DNA of 64,000 nt from Conus ventricosus. Taxonomy: Eukaryota > Mollusca > Gastropoda > Neogastropoda > Conidae. Numbering within the stretch: the stretch's first letter is position 1; every line of letters starts with the position of its first letter. This document shows positions 36,463 through 49,000 of the stretch, piece after piece. The notes beneath the pieces are model-generated. The model was not told the DNA's origin and searched no databases. It saw nothing but the letters and a program-made list of their open reading frames with translations. The position numbers were made by a program, and so were the translations under genes. The DNA lies in NCBI GenBank assembly GCA_018398815.1, contig CM031604.1, positions 52,332,835 to 52,396,834 of the forward strand, written 5' to 3'.

Positions 36463-39400
36463 ACACACACTATATATAGTGTGTTGGCATGTATACAGCC
36501 CTGATGTGGCCCTTTGCGGTCGGCTGGGCTATAAGCAACATTATCTTATCTTATGTAGCCTGTATGAAATTCCCATCCTTTTCAGAAAATGTTTACTGAT
36601 GGTTCAAGTCCGAAGATGGAGTGGCTTGTGCAGCTATTGCCCAGGTGCTCCTTCTCAGATATTATCAAAACATATTCCGTCAGATACTTCTGTTTACTCT
36701 GATGAATTTACAGCTTTTGTTCTAGTACTGAAGATAATCTCTTAATCTACAAACAAGGATTTTCTTATTTAATTTTGTCTGATTCGCTGTCAGCTTTGGA
36801 GGCCATAGCTGGCCGTAACCTCCATTATCCTGAACTTCAAAATTTTTTAAAAAACTTTTTACCTCGTTGAAAGCAGAAGGTCACAACATTGTTCTTGCTT
36901 GGGTTCCCGGTCATGTTGGCAATGGGGGGAATGAAATGGCTGATCGTTTGGCCAACAATGCCACAATTAGGAAACAGATAGATCTAAAACTGAAAGTTAA
37001 TGATTATGGCTGATTGTTTGGCCAACAATGCCACAATTAGGAAACAGATAGATCTAAAACTGAAAGTTAATGATTATGTCGAGGTCAGATCTAAAACTGA
37101 AAGTTAATGATTATGTCAGTGACCTCTGGCAGGAGGACTGAATACACAGAGGGATAACAAACTTTTCCAGAACCATCCAAACCTAAAAGAGTTCCTCTCA
37201 GCAACCTCTGTTGGTTGGAAAGAAGAAACAGTTTTATGCCGGCTGTACTCTGGCCATTCGATTTTAACTCATTCATACCTTTTACAGAGTGAAGAAGCTC
37301 TGCAGTGCATTCCATGTCATGTACCACTCACAATGAAACATATTCTTTTAGAGTGTTGGGACTTGCATGACGTGAGACACAAACATTTTACAGCAGACTC
37401 CATGAAAACTTTGTTCAGAGATGTTCCACGTGATGTGATTTATTGATTTCTGAAAGAGATTAACATTTTTCATCTGATCTGAGTTTTTCCAGTGGAAAGT
37501 TTTTTTAACAAAATTTCGGTGTGTGTTTTTAGAAGATGTATTTTAAAGGGTTGTATGAATGAATGACTTGTGAGTTGACTTCAACGGTGACAGCCATGAT
37601 ATGACCCTTTGCAGGCGGCTGGGCTATAAGCAACATTATCTTACCTACCTTACCTAACAGGAACATGAAATGAGTGGAAATTTTAAGAATATGCTCTCAA
37701 AAATGTAAGGATCTATATGCTAAATTTTACAGATTATGCTGAACAGCATGAGAGACTAGCTGCAGCATGGCACATATGTTCAACCATTGTCACAATGCCT
37801 ACATGTATCAGATAGCAGCTGCTCAAACCTAATTACCAGGAGAGTTGTAACATGTACACACATGTGCGTGGGAGGCGGAATAAAGCATGTTGTGAGAGTG
37901 TGTTATGCATTTAGTTACTGCCTTGTAGATCAGTGCAACCTTATTCTTTGAAATGATTCTCACATCAAACTAGCAGCTCATGATCATGAATTGTAAAGCA
38001 ACAGAAACAAAAGTAATAGTCATCCAAAGGGAAGAAAACAGTACACAAGATCACAATTCCACTCTTCAAATGTTCGGCCACGTGGCCTTTTTCAAGAGGA
38101 AAAAACCAAAAACAGTACAACTACGTAATGTCCATCTTTGGCAACTGGACAGAGCAAAGAATTGACGTCACAAATATATTACAGAATCACAAGACAAAAC
38201 ATGACGTGTTTCAACCTCTTAGGTCTTCTTCAGGCACGATAAACAACACTGAGGGCAAGGAAAAGGAAGAACCAGCAATGATTCAACGCCCATCTTGCGC
38301 TGAATTCAGTGAGACAAGTGATGCTCGTTCTTCATTTTCGTTGTCCTGAGTGTTGTTTATCTTGCCTGAAGAAGACCTAAGAGGTCGAAACGCGTTGTGT
38401 TTTGTTTTGTGATTCATTTGTTTATGTTTGGCGGATACAGTACGTACAGTTTGTTTTAAAGAAATGTGTTTCTTGGTTTACCCAGGGCCGAGCAGTGCAG
38501 ACAGCGCAGTCATTAGATGAAGGCCTGAGGGTCTTGGTTCCTCTGCGGACCATCGACGTGGCATTTGACAACAACAATGGGCACCTGGTGTACCTGCAGG
38601 GAAGTCTACATGCTGAGAAGGTAGAAGTTGATGTTTGTGTTGGCAGCATAGCCATTCTGTTTTGCTATCTTTTTTGTGTGTGTAAGAAATCAGAGGGTAG
38701 AAACTATGAAATTTGTTATGCAAACATATTCAGCAAGGTCATCATTTGTATTGTAAATAAATCATTGAAAACAATTATATTTTGGGTTGCATTTTTGTTT
38801 ATGTGTTGATAATATTTACAAAACATAACAGGTTGGATCACATGCTCAAAGGGTTGATCAAATTACTTGTGATTTGGCTTAATTTTTGTTTGAAAAAAAA
38901 AAAAGGCATTTGCATACATTCATTAACACTGGCATCCAGTAAACCCTTGTCAAATGGCAGAAAGACTTGAACATTGCTGACGATGTCAGTCTCCTCTCTC
39001 ACAGACAGCAGAATGCTCAGGCAAAATTACCCCATCTGGCTGAGGAAGCAAAGTAAACAGCCTGAAAATTAACATCAAGAAAACTGAAATGATACAGATA
39101 AATGACAAACAGCAAGATCCCATTCTGCTGAAAGATGAGAGCATCAAAGAAGCGGAGAAATGTGTCTTTCTGGGCAGTGTCGTCAGCGAAGATGGCGGAT
39201 CAGACCAAGACATCGGTAGCTGCGTCAACGAGGCAAGGCACACGTTTCACACCTGGAACCCACACGGGCTTCCACAGCCCTTTTGCTCCAGACCAAGACC
39301 AGAATTTCCAACTCAGATACAACGTTTGTTCTGTTGTATGGTTGAGAGACTTGGAGAACAACACATTCCAATACTCACGATCTTCTGGCATTTATCAACA

Positions 39401-42400
39401 AGTGCCTAAGGTGCATCCTGAACATCAGATGGTAAGGAGCCATTTCCAACACCTTCCTGCTGGAGAGAACCAAACAGAAGATTGCGAGTGTTGGATTCCA
39501 GATGTTGAAACACTGAATCATTGATCAGTGTTTTGTGTGCAAAAATGGAGTCACCTGTACAGTGGACAGAAAAAGAACAATGAAGCCAACAATGAAGCAA
39601 ACAAATGACAAAAAAGAATGGTCTGCATTGTTCGTTATAGCTAGACACAGAGAACTGTAGAAACCCAACATAAAGTGTGGTCAGAACCATAGCAAGTTCA
39701 TGGGGATTACCAGCTGCCGTGGCGAAGTGGTTAGCGTCGCGGACTCCCGGCTGGGAGGTCGTGGGTTCGAATCCCATCAGTCATGTGGGTTTTTCTGCCC
39801 CGACCGGCTCCTACCCAGAGTTGAGTTTGCTGCGGACTCAGTTGGGAAGACTGGGACCACACCGTCGAGTTTCATCCACTTAATGGATGTGTTTCTGAGA
39901 GTGTTGCTCAAATTTCCTGACCAACACTGCAGGTGCCTGTATCTCTCGGGCCTGGTTGACGCCGGGATATATTATGAAAGGAAATGTAGAGTACAGCCCT
40001 GTCATGTAGTCTCAGACCGAAATGGAAATCCGTAGCATCATCTTAACCATCCTCATTCTCATCGATCAGCATAAAACAAAAATTTAAAAATGTCTCAATT
40101 TCTGTGGCCCTTCATGCCCTGCTCTCATGGTGACCTCGATTTCGATGTCCTCTCCACGTCTGTGGCCTTGGTTTGGTTCCGTCAGGGTCACCGGTTTTGG
40201 CGAGTCCATGGGGGCTGTCGTTGGACGGATGTGGTGGCGCCCCCTGGAGGGAGAGCTCACTCACGCCGGCTCCGCGACTAAGCAATTATTGTCGTCAGTA
40301 GGGGGCTTAGTAGGTGGTGTCCTGCGTATGTTAGATCAGAACAGGCGCCACTGAACACCATCGAAGTGACTCGGCAGCAGTGCGGTGTCTCCTCTGGTGG
40401 GTTGCCTCTTGACGACTTGACATTGACTGCTTCCTGTGGATTGCCGGTGCCGGGGGCTGCGGTGGGGCCGTCCGGGCTGTGGCTGTGGACGGGGGTGTCG
40501 GAATGAGCGGCGTGTGTGCACTGCCTCTGAGGTGGCGCAGAGGTTGGGACAGCAAAAAAAAAAAAAAAAAAAAAGTTCATGGGGATTGTCATTCGATGGA
40601 CACACAGTCATACTTCATGCAAGGAGATGCTGACCCAGGTTCTCTCCACAACTTACCAGCTCTTGTCATCAGCAGACTCTATGTCAGTGGTTTCCTATTA
40701 CTCTGGACCGGAACAGGCTCCACTGACCACCAAGGTGACTTGGCAGCAGTGCAGTGTCTCTTCTGGTTGGATGCCCCCAAATTACCTTCATTTCGATCAC
40801 TTCCTGTGGACTGTTGGTGCTGCTACTGTGACAGTGCAGCCCTTGATGTGGATGTGTGCTAAGGAGCAGGAATGGACAGTATGGTAGCATTGTCACTGAG
40901 AACAAAGATGAGCGAAAAAAAAGGAAAAGAAACACCAAAGTTGGTACTCATTAATGCTTGTTGTCATTTTCTGATTATATATGATTTGTATGAACCTGAC
41001 CCCCAGCAAGAGGAAAGGAATTATTTTTTTGACCATAGAATATTTTTTCTTGTTTTTTTTTTTCCCAGGGGGTCTTTGACCCATTTTTTCAGCTGTCTGT
41101 CGATGCTGCCAAGCTGAAAAGAACGGTGGAGATGTACCAGTGGGTGGAACATGAGACCAAAAGGTGAGTGAAGACAGAACAGGGTTGCATCAGGCAGCTA
41201 GTCAATACATTGGGTTTTTTTTTTCTTTCATGCGTATGCAGGCTGATACTCCGGCGGACACTCCCTGTATAGACAGGCAAGGATTAATCCCATCTACTCA
41301 ACAAAGGGAGTGGAGTTTTGTGTGTATGACCGTTTTTTTTTATCTTGCCATTAAGGCAGCCATACTTGAACTTCAGAGAAGGTGCATGCTATGTGTAGCT
41401 TGTCATCCATACCAACGGCCAAACTGGCTTTCTCTTCCAAAAGTTGATGATGGGATTTTATATGTGTGCAAGATGTTATGCGTGCGTTCACACAAGGAAC
41501 CTCATTTTATAGTCTCATTCGAAGAGCTGTAAGGGAAATGGAGTCAGAACCAAAGTTAAATCCAAGGGAAAAATCCCCCTGTACCGAAATGGCCCAGTGG
41601 AGTTTCAAATCCACAACCCCAGGATCACCAAGATTACGAGTCCAGTGCTCTACCTCTGAGCTATTCCGGCCCCCAGCACATAGGTGGATTGCTAAGAACT
41701 TCATATCACAGTAAGGTTCCATATGCAAATTTTCCTTTAGTTTTTAGTCTGGGAGATCCATCTTGCCAGAGTTGGTGCAACTTATTCATGATTCAGAATT
41801 ATTGATATGAATGCTCATTTCTGTGTACTGTTCAAAAGGGATCTCTAATGCTTTTCACGCTCAAGGATTGCTCCCAGCTGGTTTGTTCGACAGTTCAGGT
41901 GTATTTTTCTCTCATGTATATATCATAAAACTCCTCAGCCATTCTCAACCATTAGCCCCATCTCCCCAATTCTTTCCCTGTTTATTTTGTCACTTATTCA
42001 TTTAGAACCTCTTATGTATGTAAGTTACTTTATCAGTGTTATTGAACATGAACATGAACAGTTTGTGTGAGGGTGTGTGTGTGTGAGTTGTCAGGCCTCG
42101 GTTAGGTTTTACCAATGAACCCCTCACCTCAAGTTCTTTTCCGGTTTATTTAGTCACATATTTATCTGTTAGTTTTGCATTTAGTTGTAAGCCGCGCCCA
42201 CCGTAGCCACATTGTGTAGAAGATGTGGTGCAACACATTTGGACCTGTCGGCCCTCGGTGATAACTTTCTGAAACTTACTAAGTTGTTACGTCCCTTTAC
42301 CTTCATTGGCTATTCCTGGCTTATAAAACGGACATTTCTGCTTGTTTCTTATTGATAGTTGTTTCTTTTTTAATTTTTTTTTTTCTACCTTGGCTGTCCA

Positions 42401-43559
42401 ACTATTTGTGCTGGTTCTTGATGTATTTATTTGCTTATTTTGTCTGCTTATTTTGTCAGCGTTCAGTATTTTCTTTGTTTTGTTGCAGGGAAATAAATGA
42501 GGGGGACAGGACAAGGGAGGAAACGGAATACTCCTATTGTGAGTGTTGGCTCACATTTGACTCTGAACATTGTTGTAAACATTATGGGAAATTTGTCTCG
42601 TCTGTCACATGTTTTGCACAGTGCAGGCCATTTCTTGCACGTTTGCTTTGCTTTGAGGACATAGCTCCCTGTCACATGGATACTGAATGTCGTACATATT
42701 GTTTATTCCACAGCAGTGATGTTGATGTAGTTTGCATACAGCGTCTTTGAAAGCTTCATTTATTCTTATTGAAGTATATGGGTGTTGTTTTTTTTCTTTC
42801 AACAGACATATTGTTGAAATGAATGATTTCATCTGGGGTCCCACTCAAATTGCTCATCTCTGTATGTGTTCTGATTTCTGTCCCAGTTGGTGAGGTGAAC
42901 TTAAAACAAATTGGGAGAAGAAAGAGGGGTTTGTGGATACTAACGGCTTAAAAATCTGTGTTGTCTTAATTCGGTGTGGGCTTAGTAGAGGTTGTCCATG
43001 ATGTTATGACAGCAATGCAAGACTGAGTGGATTGTATTTAATGGGGTTGAACCCATGCCACCACCACAACCACTGTTACTGCCACTGATGCTAGATGAAC
43101 TGGACTGGTCTGTACCTTTTATATTTGGACATGACCATGTACAGGGGACAGTGGAAATCCTTCACTGCCCAAGGATCTGATTTGGCATTTCATGATCTGT
43201 GGACACAGGACACAGATGATGATGATGGTGATAGGTACCATGTTTTGGCAGCAGTGCATTGATCCCTGGCACTGTTAACCTGTAGTCATGATACATACTG
43301 CATTTAACAGTAGTGCATTGCTTCTTAGCACTATTAACCTGTGGTCTTGATTTGTTCACTGTAGCTCAGGAATGGCGACAGGACCTGGTTTCCAGTGCAT
43401 CATTTTACAGCACCGTCGGCCATGAAAATCCAAGGTTGGAGAATATGCATCCAGATGTACACGCGCGTGCACACACACACACACGCATGCACGCATGCAC
43501 ACACCTTCACACACACACACACACACACACGCACACACACACTTGCACGCACGCACACA

Positions 43560-43637
<78 letters not shown>

Positions 43638-44520
43638 ATTTCAGAGTCATTCTCATTTTCCTATAATTTTTTGGGTTTCGTTTTTGTTATTTGCTGCCTC
43701 CTCCTCCTCTCTGCCCCCTCAGAGGCATTGCTTCACGCTGTTCATCCCAGCTACTTCAGATACAGCCACACTGATGAGCATCCTTTCGCAGCATCAACAC
43801 CAGCAGTCCACAGGGGGCAGTTAGTGGAAGGTTGTCATTAGGGAACCCACCAGGGGAAAGGACTGCACTGCTGCCGAGTCACGTCAGTGACATTCAGTAG
43901 GGCCTGTTTTGATCCAGCGTATGCAGAACACTTCATACTAAGCTTCCTACAGGCAATCATAAAAACCGACTAGTCAAGGAGACTCAGAGTGTGTTCCAGG
44001 GTAAATAACTGCACTGCTGCTGTGTCAAGTCAGTGACATTCAGTAGGGCCTGTTTTGATCCGGCGCTTCATACTAAGCTCCCTGTAGACAATTATAAAAA
44101 CTTGACTGGTTGTGGAACCATCATCATGTGTTGGCATCCCCCTCTGGAGGGCGCCCCAGTATCCAGCCAGTGACAGTCCCCATGAATTTGCCAACACCGA
44201 CAACCTTAGATGCAAACTCACCGCAGACATTGACGTGAAGAGAGGTGGTTGAAATCTGAGGCCATCACCCAGAGCAGGGCAGCATTTTCCGTGGGTTGTT
44301 GCCGGTGCTTTGTGTTGGTGATGGCTGTAGCTCTAGGAATGTGGCTACATGCTGATGGACATAACAGGTGGACTTCAGATTCAGGAGTTGTGGCCTAGCA
44401 GTGATCAGTTGATGTGGGTCAAGGATTTGTGTGTGTTGTGATGTGTGTATTTGGAGTATAATGGATGGAATTGTGTGTGTGTGCATGCGTGCGTGTGCAT
44501 GTGTGTGTGTGTGCATGTGA

Positions 44521-44551
<31 letters not shown>

Positions 44552-46052
44552 CACATGCACGTATATGTGTGGTGTGGTGTGTGTGTGTATGTTTGCGCGC
44601 ACGTGTGTGTGTTCATGCGCACACACCCACCATGTGCATTTATGTTCTTGGGTGTGCACGATATTTGAAAGAAATACTTATGAATATTCAGCTTTTCCTT
44701 ATTTTGGGGGTGTGTGTGGGGGGGGTGTGGGGGTGTGTTAAGAATCATGTCATGCAATTTTGCGTTTTATGTCACTGCTTTATAAAACATGTAAGGAGGC
44801 AGTGTTTTCAGATGAATTTCTTGATGTTGATATTGTTATCACCATTATTATTACGTTTCTCTTTCTTTAGGAACCATCAAATGCAATTTCATGTTTCATA
44901 TAGTTGCTTTGTTAAGTGTGTAAGGATGCGTCGTTATCAGATATATTTATAAATGTTATTATTGTTATCATCATCATATTTTTGGTCTTTCAGTTCCATG
45001 CCAGTGAGATCAGAAACCTTTACAGCCAGCAGTGTGAAAGTGGGAGCCTTTCATCTTTCAGAAGGTAACAAAACAAGTGTCCAGTCTTGTTGTAATAGAC
45101 TGGTGTTACCATAGATTATGAATCTTTTGAGTGTTACCTTTTTTTGTTACGCTTTTCTGGTGTCTTTAGGGGAAGCCTGTATTGTATTGTTTATGGATAA
45201 ACAAAAATCTAATGAAATCAAGGGTTACATTGCGTTTCCAAAGGACCTTGGTATCCAAAATATTGTGATGAATTAGTACATTCTTTGCCATATGATTATG
45301 ATGCCACTTTCTGTTTATGTTTGTGTGTTCCTTGTATGTATATATGTTCTTTTTATGATTATTTCTGTTTGGAAGCTCTTTTTTTTTTTCTAATGAAAAG
45401 AAGTTACACGTTCAGCTGCTGTTCACAAACTGACTTTTCTGAAGAGGGCTTTGTATAGAGATTTGAATTCTAGAAGAATGGGGAGATTTGTCAGATAAAT
45501 AGACATGGACCTCCAGATTGTGGACCCAGTACTGACACCTAATCTTTCTCTAGCAGTATCTTAACTAGTATCATTGACCTTTCATAAGTTTTCGGCAGAA
45601 GGAATAGAAGTTTTGGATACATCTGTGTTGGGACAGCGTGAATAGTTATCACAGGAGTAATGTTATTGAGAGAATGGCTAAGATGTAGGGGGAAAAAAAA
45701 CCCAGGTTTCTTCTTGTTAAAAAGAAGAGTGACTACCCTTTTACTACATCCTAAAAGGAAAAATGACTGTGAGGCTAAAGGAGTGAGGGTGGTGGTGGTG
45801 ATGGCAGGACTGCTGGGTCAGATCAACGACTACAAGGAAATGTCGCCCTCCTCTGGCATCAGGCTGACAGGCCCTTGGGCTTCTTACCATCAGGGCTACT
45901 ATTACCAGTCTGCCAACCCACTGCACCCTCAGGTTTGTTCACCCCCCACTTTGCATGTGACAATGTGTCAGAACCTTGTTTCTGTGTGTCATCTGTTTTT
46001 CCATTGATGTTTGTCTGTAGTTGTGGTTTGTTACTTTGTTGTGCCTCTATTT

Positions 46053-46089
<37 letters not shown>

Positions 46090-49000
46090 GTGTGTGTGTG
46101 TGTGTGTGTTCTATAGTCACTGGCAGATGGGAAGATGGGAAATACAATTTATGTTGTCCACAGATGAGACATTAAGGTAAAATCGGGTGGAATTGGAGGT
46201 GGGGGGAGGTGGAGGGGGGAGGGAGATGGAGGGGGGGGGGGGACACAGGGAAGCATGTGGAACACATTCCAGCTGCTCTGCATGCTGTTTTTTTTCTTGT
46301 GTGTCTTTCTGAACATACATACCCCACTTGAAAATGTTTGTAGTATGTTGTAGGTGTTGGGCAGTGCGTTGCAGGAATAAGACTTTGTTTTGTTGTTGTG
46401 GTTGTTGATGTCATTGTTTTTGTTTGTTTGTGCAGGTTGGAGATGCTCGTGTGCGTTTTGAGTCTGCTGGTCTTCTGTCCACTTCAGCCTTGGGCCCACC
46501 GACAGATGTCAGTATGAGCTGGTGTTTTTTGCTCATTGCCTTATGCTACCATGATGATATCGTTAATTAACATCTTTCTTATAATGTCGATGAATTTGAA
46601 TATTCACTTTTTTTCATAATGGTGCATTTTTATACATTCAAATGATCTCTTAAGCATGTATTTTTTTTAGTATGTTGTCATTATCAACAGAATAAATGGT
46701 AGCTATCTCTATCCAATGGTAATTACTGTTCGTTTACCTGTAACGCAAACAGTATTGTTTTTTTTTTCATTACTCTAAATCTGCATTTCTGAACTACAGT
46801 GAGAATACGTTTTTTTGTCTTGAAAATTCAGAGACAACTGTCAATTGAATTCAAGTTGAGAGTGAAAACGGTACATGGTGGGGTTTTTTCTGTATAAATT
46901 TTCAGCATCATTTCCAAGTTTTCTTTGATATCCTTGGCAGGTAGATGTGGTTTAAGGAATAGTAATTGTGCAAGCAGTAATGCCTTGAGGAGAGGGAAAC
47001 TAGTTTGAATTTGTTTGTTGTTAGGTCAGTGTAGTTGGGCGACAGCAGGATAACCACCTGGAAAAATACCAGACAGAAGCGGGCGATGTGTTGGAAATTC
47101 TTCATGTGGGATTTCTCCGTGCTGAGGTGAAACTTGTGTGAATGCAGATGCTGAAGTATGATGCTCACTATTGATTTTTATCTGAGAATGTGTGTGTGTA
47201 CATGACTCAGACTTGGTCTCAGACTCAAGACTTTCAGTTTGTGACGAGAACCCTTCAGGGTCTATAGACACAACATGGTAATAATCCATATCATAACAAA
47301 TCATAATTAATGTTTAGACCACAATTAATCAGAGCCCTAAAAGTATTTATGCAATCAATGACATATGGATATAGACTTGTAGGCTGTCAGTGGTCTGTGT
47401 GTGTGTGTGTGTGTGTGTCTGTCTGTTTGTATGAGTATGTTTTGTGTGTATCCCTGAATGGGAGCTGTGGAAGTCTACAACTTTTACCTCAGGAAGGCCT
47501 TGCTTTTGGATTGTTTTCTGTGCAACAGAAAATTTCTACTGTAAGAATATCTGTTGTGATTATGGACCATTTAAGGTTTTGTAATGGATCTCATTTTAAA
47601 TGGAACATAATTTACATGCACATTTTGTATTTCAACTTTACACCATAAGTAAAACAGCAAACCTAAAGAAACAGAAAAAACAACAACACAGACTGTTACG
47701 TGTTCTTGTTGATCTTTATAACTTTCAGACTGTACACAGACTGTTACGTGTTCTTGTTGATCTTTATAACTTTCAAACTGTACACAGACTGTTACGTGTT
47801 CTTGTTGATCTTTATAACTTTCAAACTGTACGTGTTCTTGTTGATCTTTATAACTTTCAAACTGTACACAGACTGTTACATGTTCTTGTTGATCTTTACA
47901 ACTTTCAAACTGCTTTCAGTCTTCCAAGTAATGAAATATTCAAATATCAACTGTTGTCTAATTATTTTTTTTTTACATTCAGTTAACGCATTTCAAATAG
48001 TCTGTCTTGAGAAGATTTGTTGTTTTCAAAATTGTGTGGGAACTGGGACACATTTTAGAAGTACCCTCTGTCTGACAGCTGTTTGTTATTTTGATAACAG
48101 AGATCAGTGAATGACATTCTGTCTGTTGTTTTGATAACAGAGATCAGTGAATGACATTCTGTCTGTTGTTTTGATAACAGAGATCAGTGAATGACATTCT
48201 TTGTTACATTTTGCATTCAGCTTCACATGGAATGCTGAAGTTGTCTGTAGTATCTTTTCTTTTTGCTACAGCTGCCTTTCTTTTGATACAGTCCTCTGGA
48301 CATCTTTAGACAGGCGTACACACATTAGCTGCGCATGCAGACAGACATACAGATGCACGCATGTGCGTGCACACATTCACTTGCACATACACACTCACTG
48401 AAACATTTATGTCAGTGTAACCTTCATGCACATATGAGCACATATGAGCACATGCATGCATGCCTGCACATGATTGAGATAGTCTAATTGAATTGAAGAA
48501 GAAAAAAAAAGGATGAAATCAACTGCAAATATCTGTAACCTACAACCGCTTAAGAACATGATAGTTTTTTCATCTGAGTACTCAGTAAAGGATGGTCATA
48601 TTTTCTTCTGTTTTACAGGATATCTTTGCCAAAGCTCATTCTCAGAACGCCATGCTTACTTGGGCAGTTAGATTTGGTGGCTGGCTTTTGATGTTTGTGG
48701 CATTCGGATGTCTCACTAGCATCGTCACCACTTTGGGTATGTTGTTTGTTGCTCTTTGTGTGCTTTTATGTGATGGTGTCGTTTGTTGTGTTAGTGTAGA
48801 CATTGTCTCACAGTGAGTGTGTGAGTAAGGTTACATTTGAAATAAAGACTGCAAATATGTGGATGTTTTGGTTAGTTTTCCCCCGTGACTCCACCCCACC
48901 ACTCATCCCTTTGTCCTCCTTATACACATGGTGCAACCTCTTTACTTTGACAGACTTCATAGTTACGCCCTGTCCCAGCTTCTGCACACACATTTTTGCA

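Larger units (their letters stand above)
31855..37490. repeat. Tandem 5.63-kb unit, copy 2
   Basis: The cleaner of the two copies. The left junction lies in a TG-rich tract (31857-31895) like that at 26219-26258, which suggests the duplication breakpoints fell in TG repeats. After about 37440 the sequences differ: copy 2 continues to the natural LINE end. Confidence 0.9.
38195..38412. repeat. Inverted pair of short PLE-type ends
   Basis: The minus half (about 38195-38260) and plus half (about 38340-38412) mirror each other with CTGAGTGTTGTTTATC, CTGAAGAAGACCTAAGAGGT, GAAAC and GTTTTG blocks; a unique spacer of about 80 nt lies between. The same pair, more decayed, occurs at 13500-13740. Confidence 0.72.

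Noticed and set aside
39709..39785. Functional tRNA (Ser/Leu-like)
   Set aside because: Acceptor arms do not pair and a target duplication shows it is the head of a retroposon.
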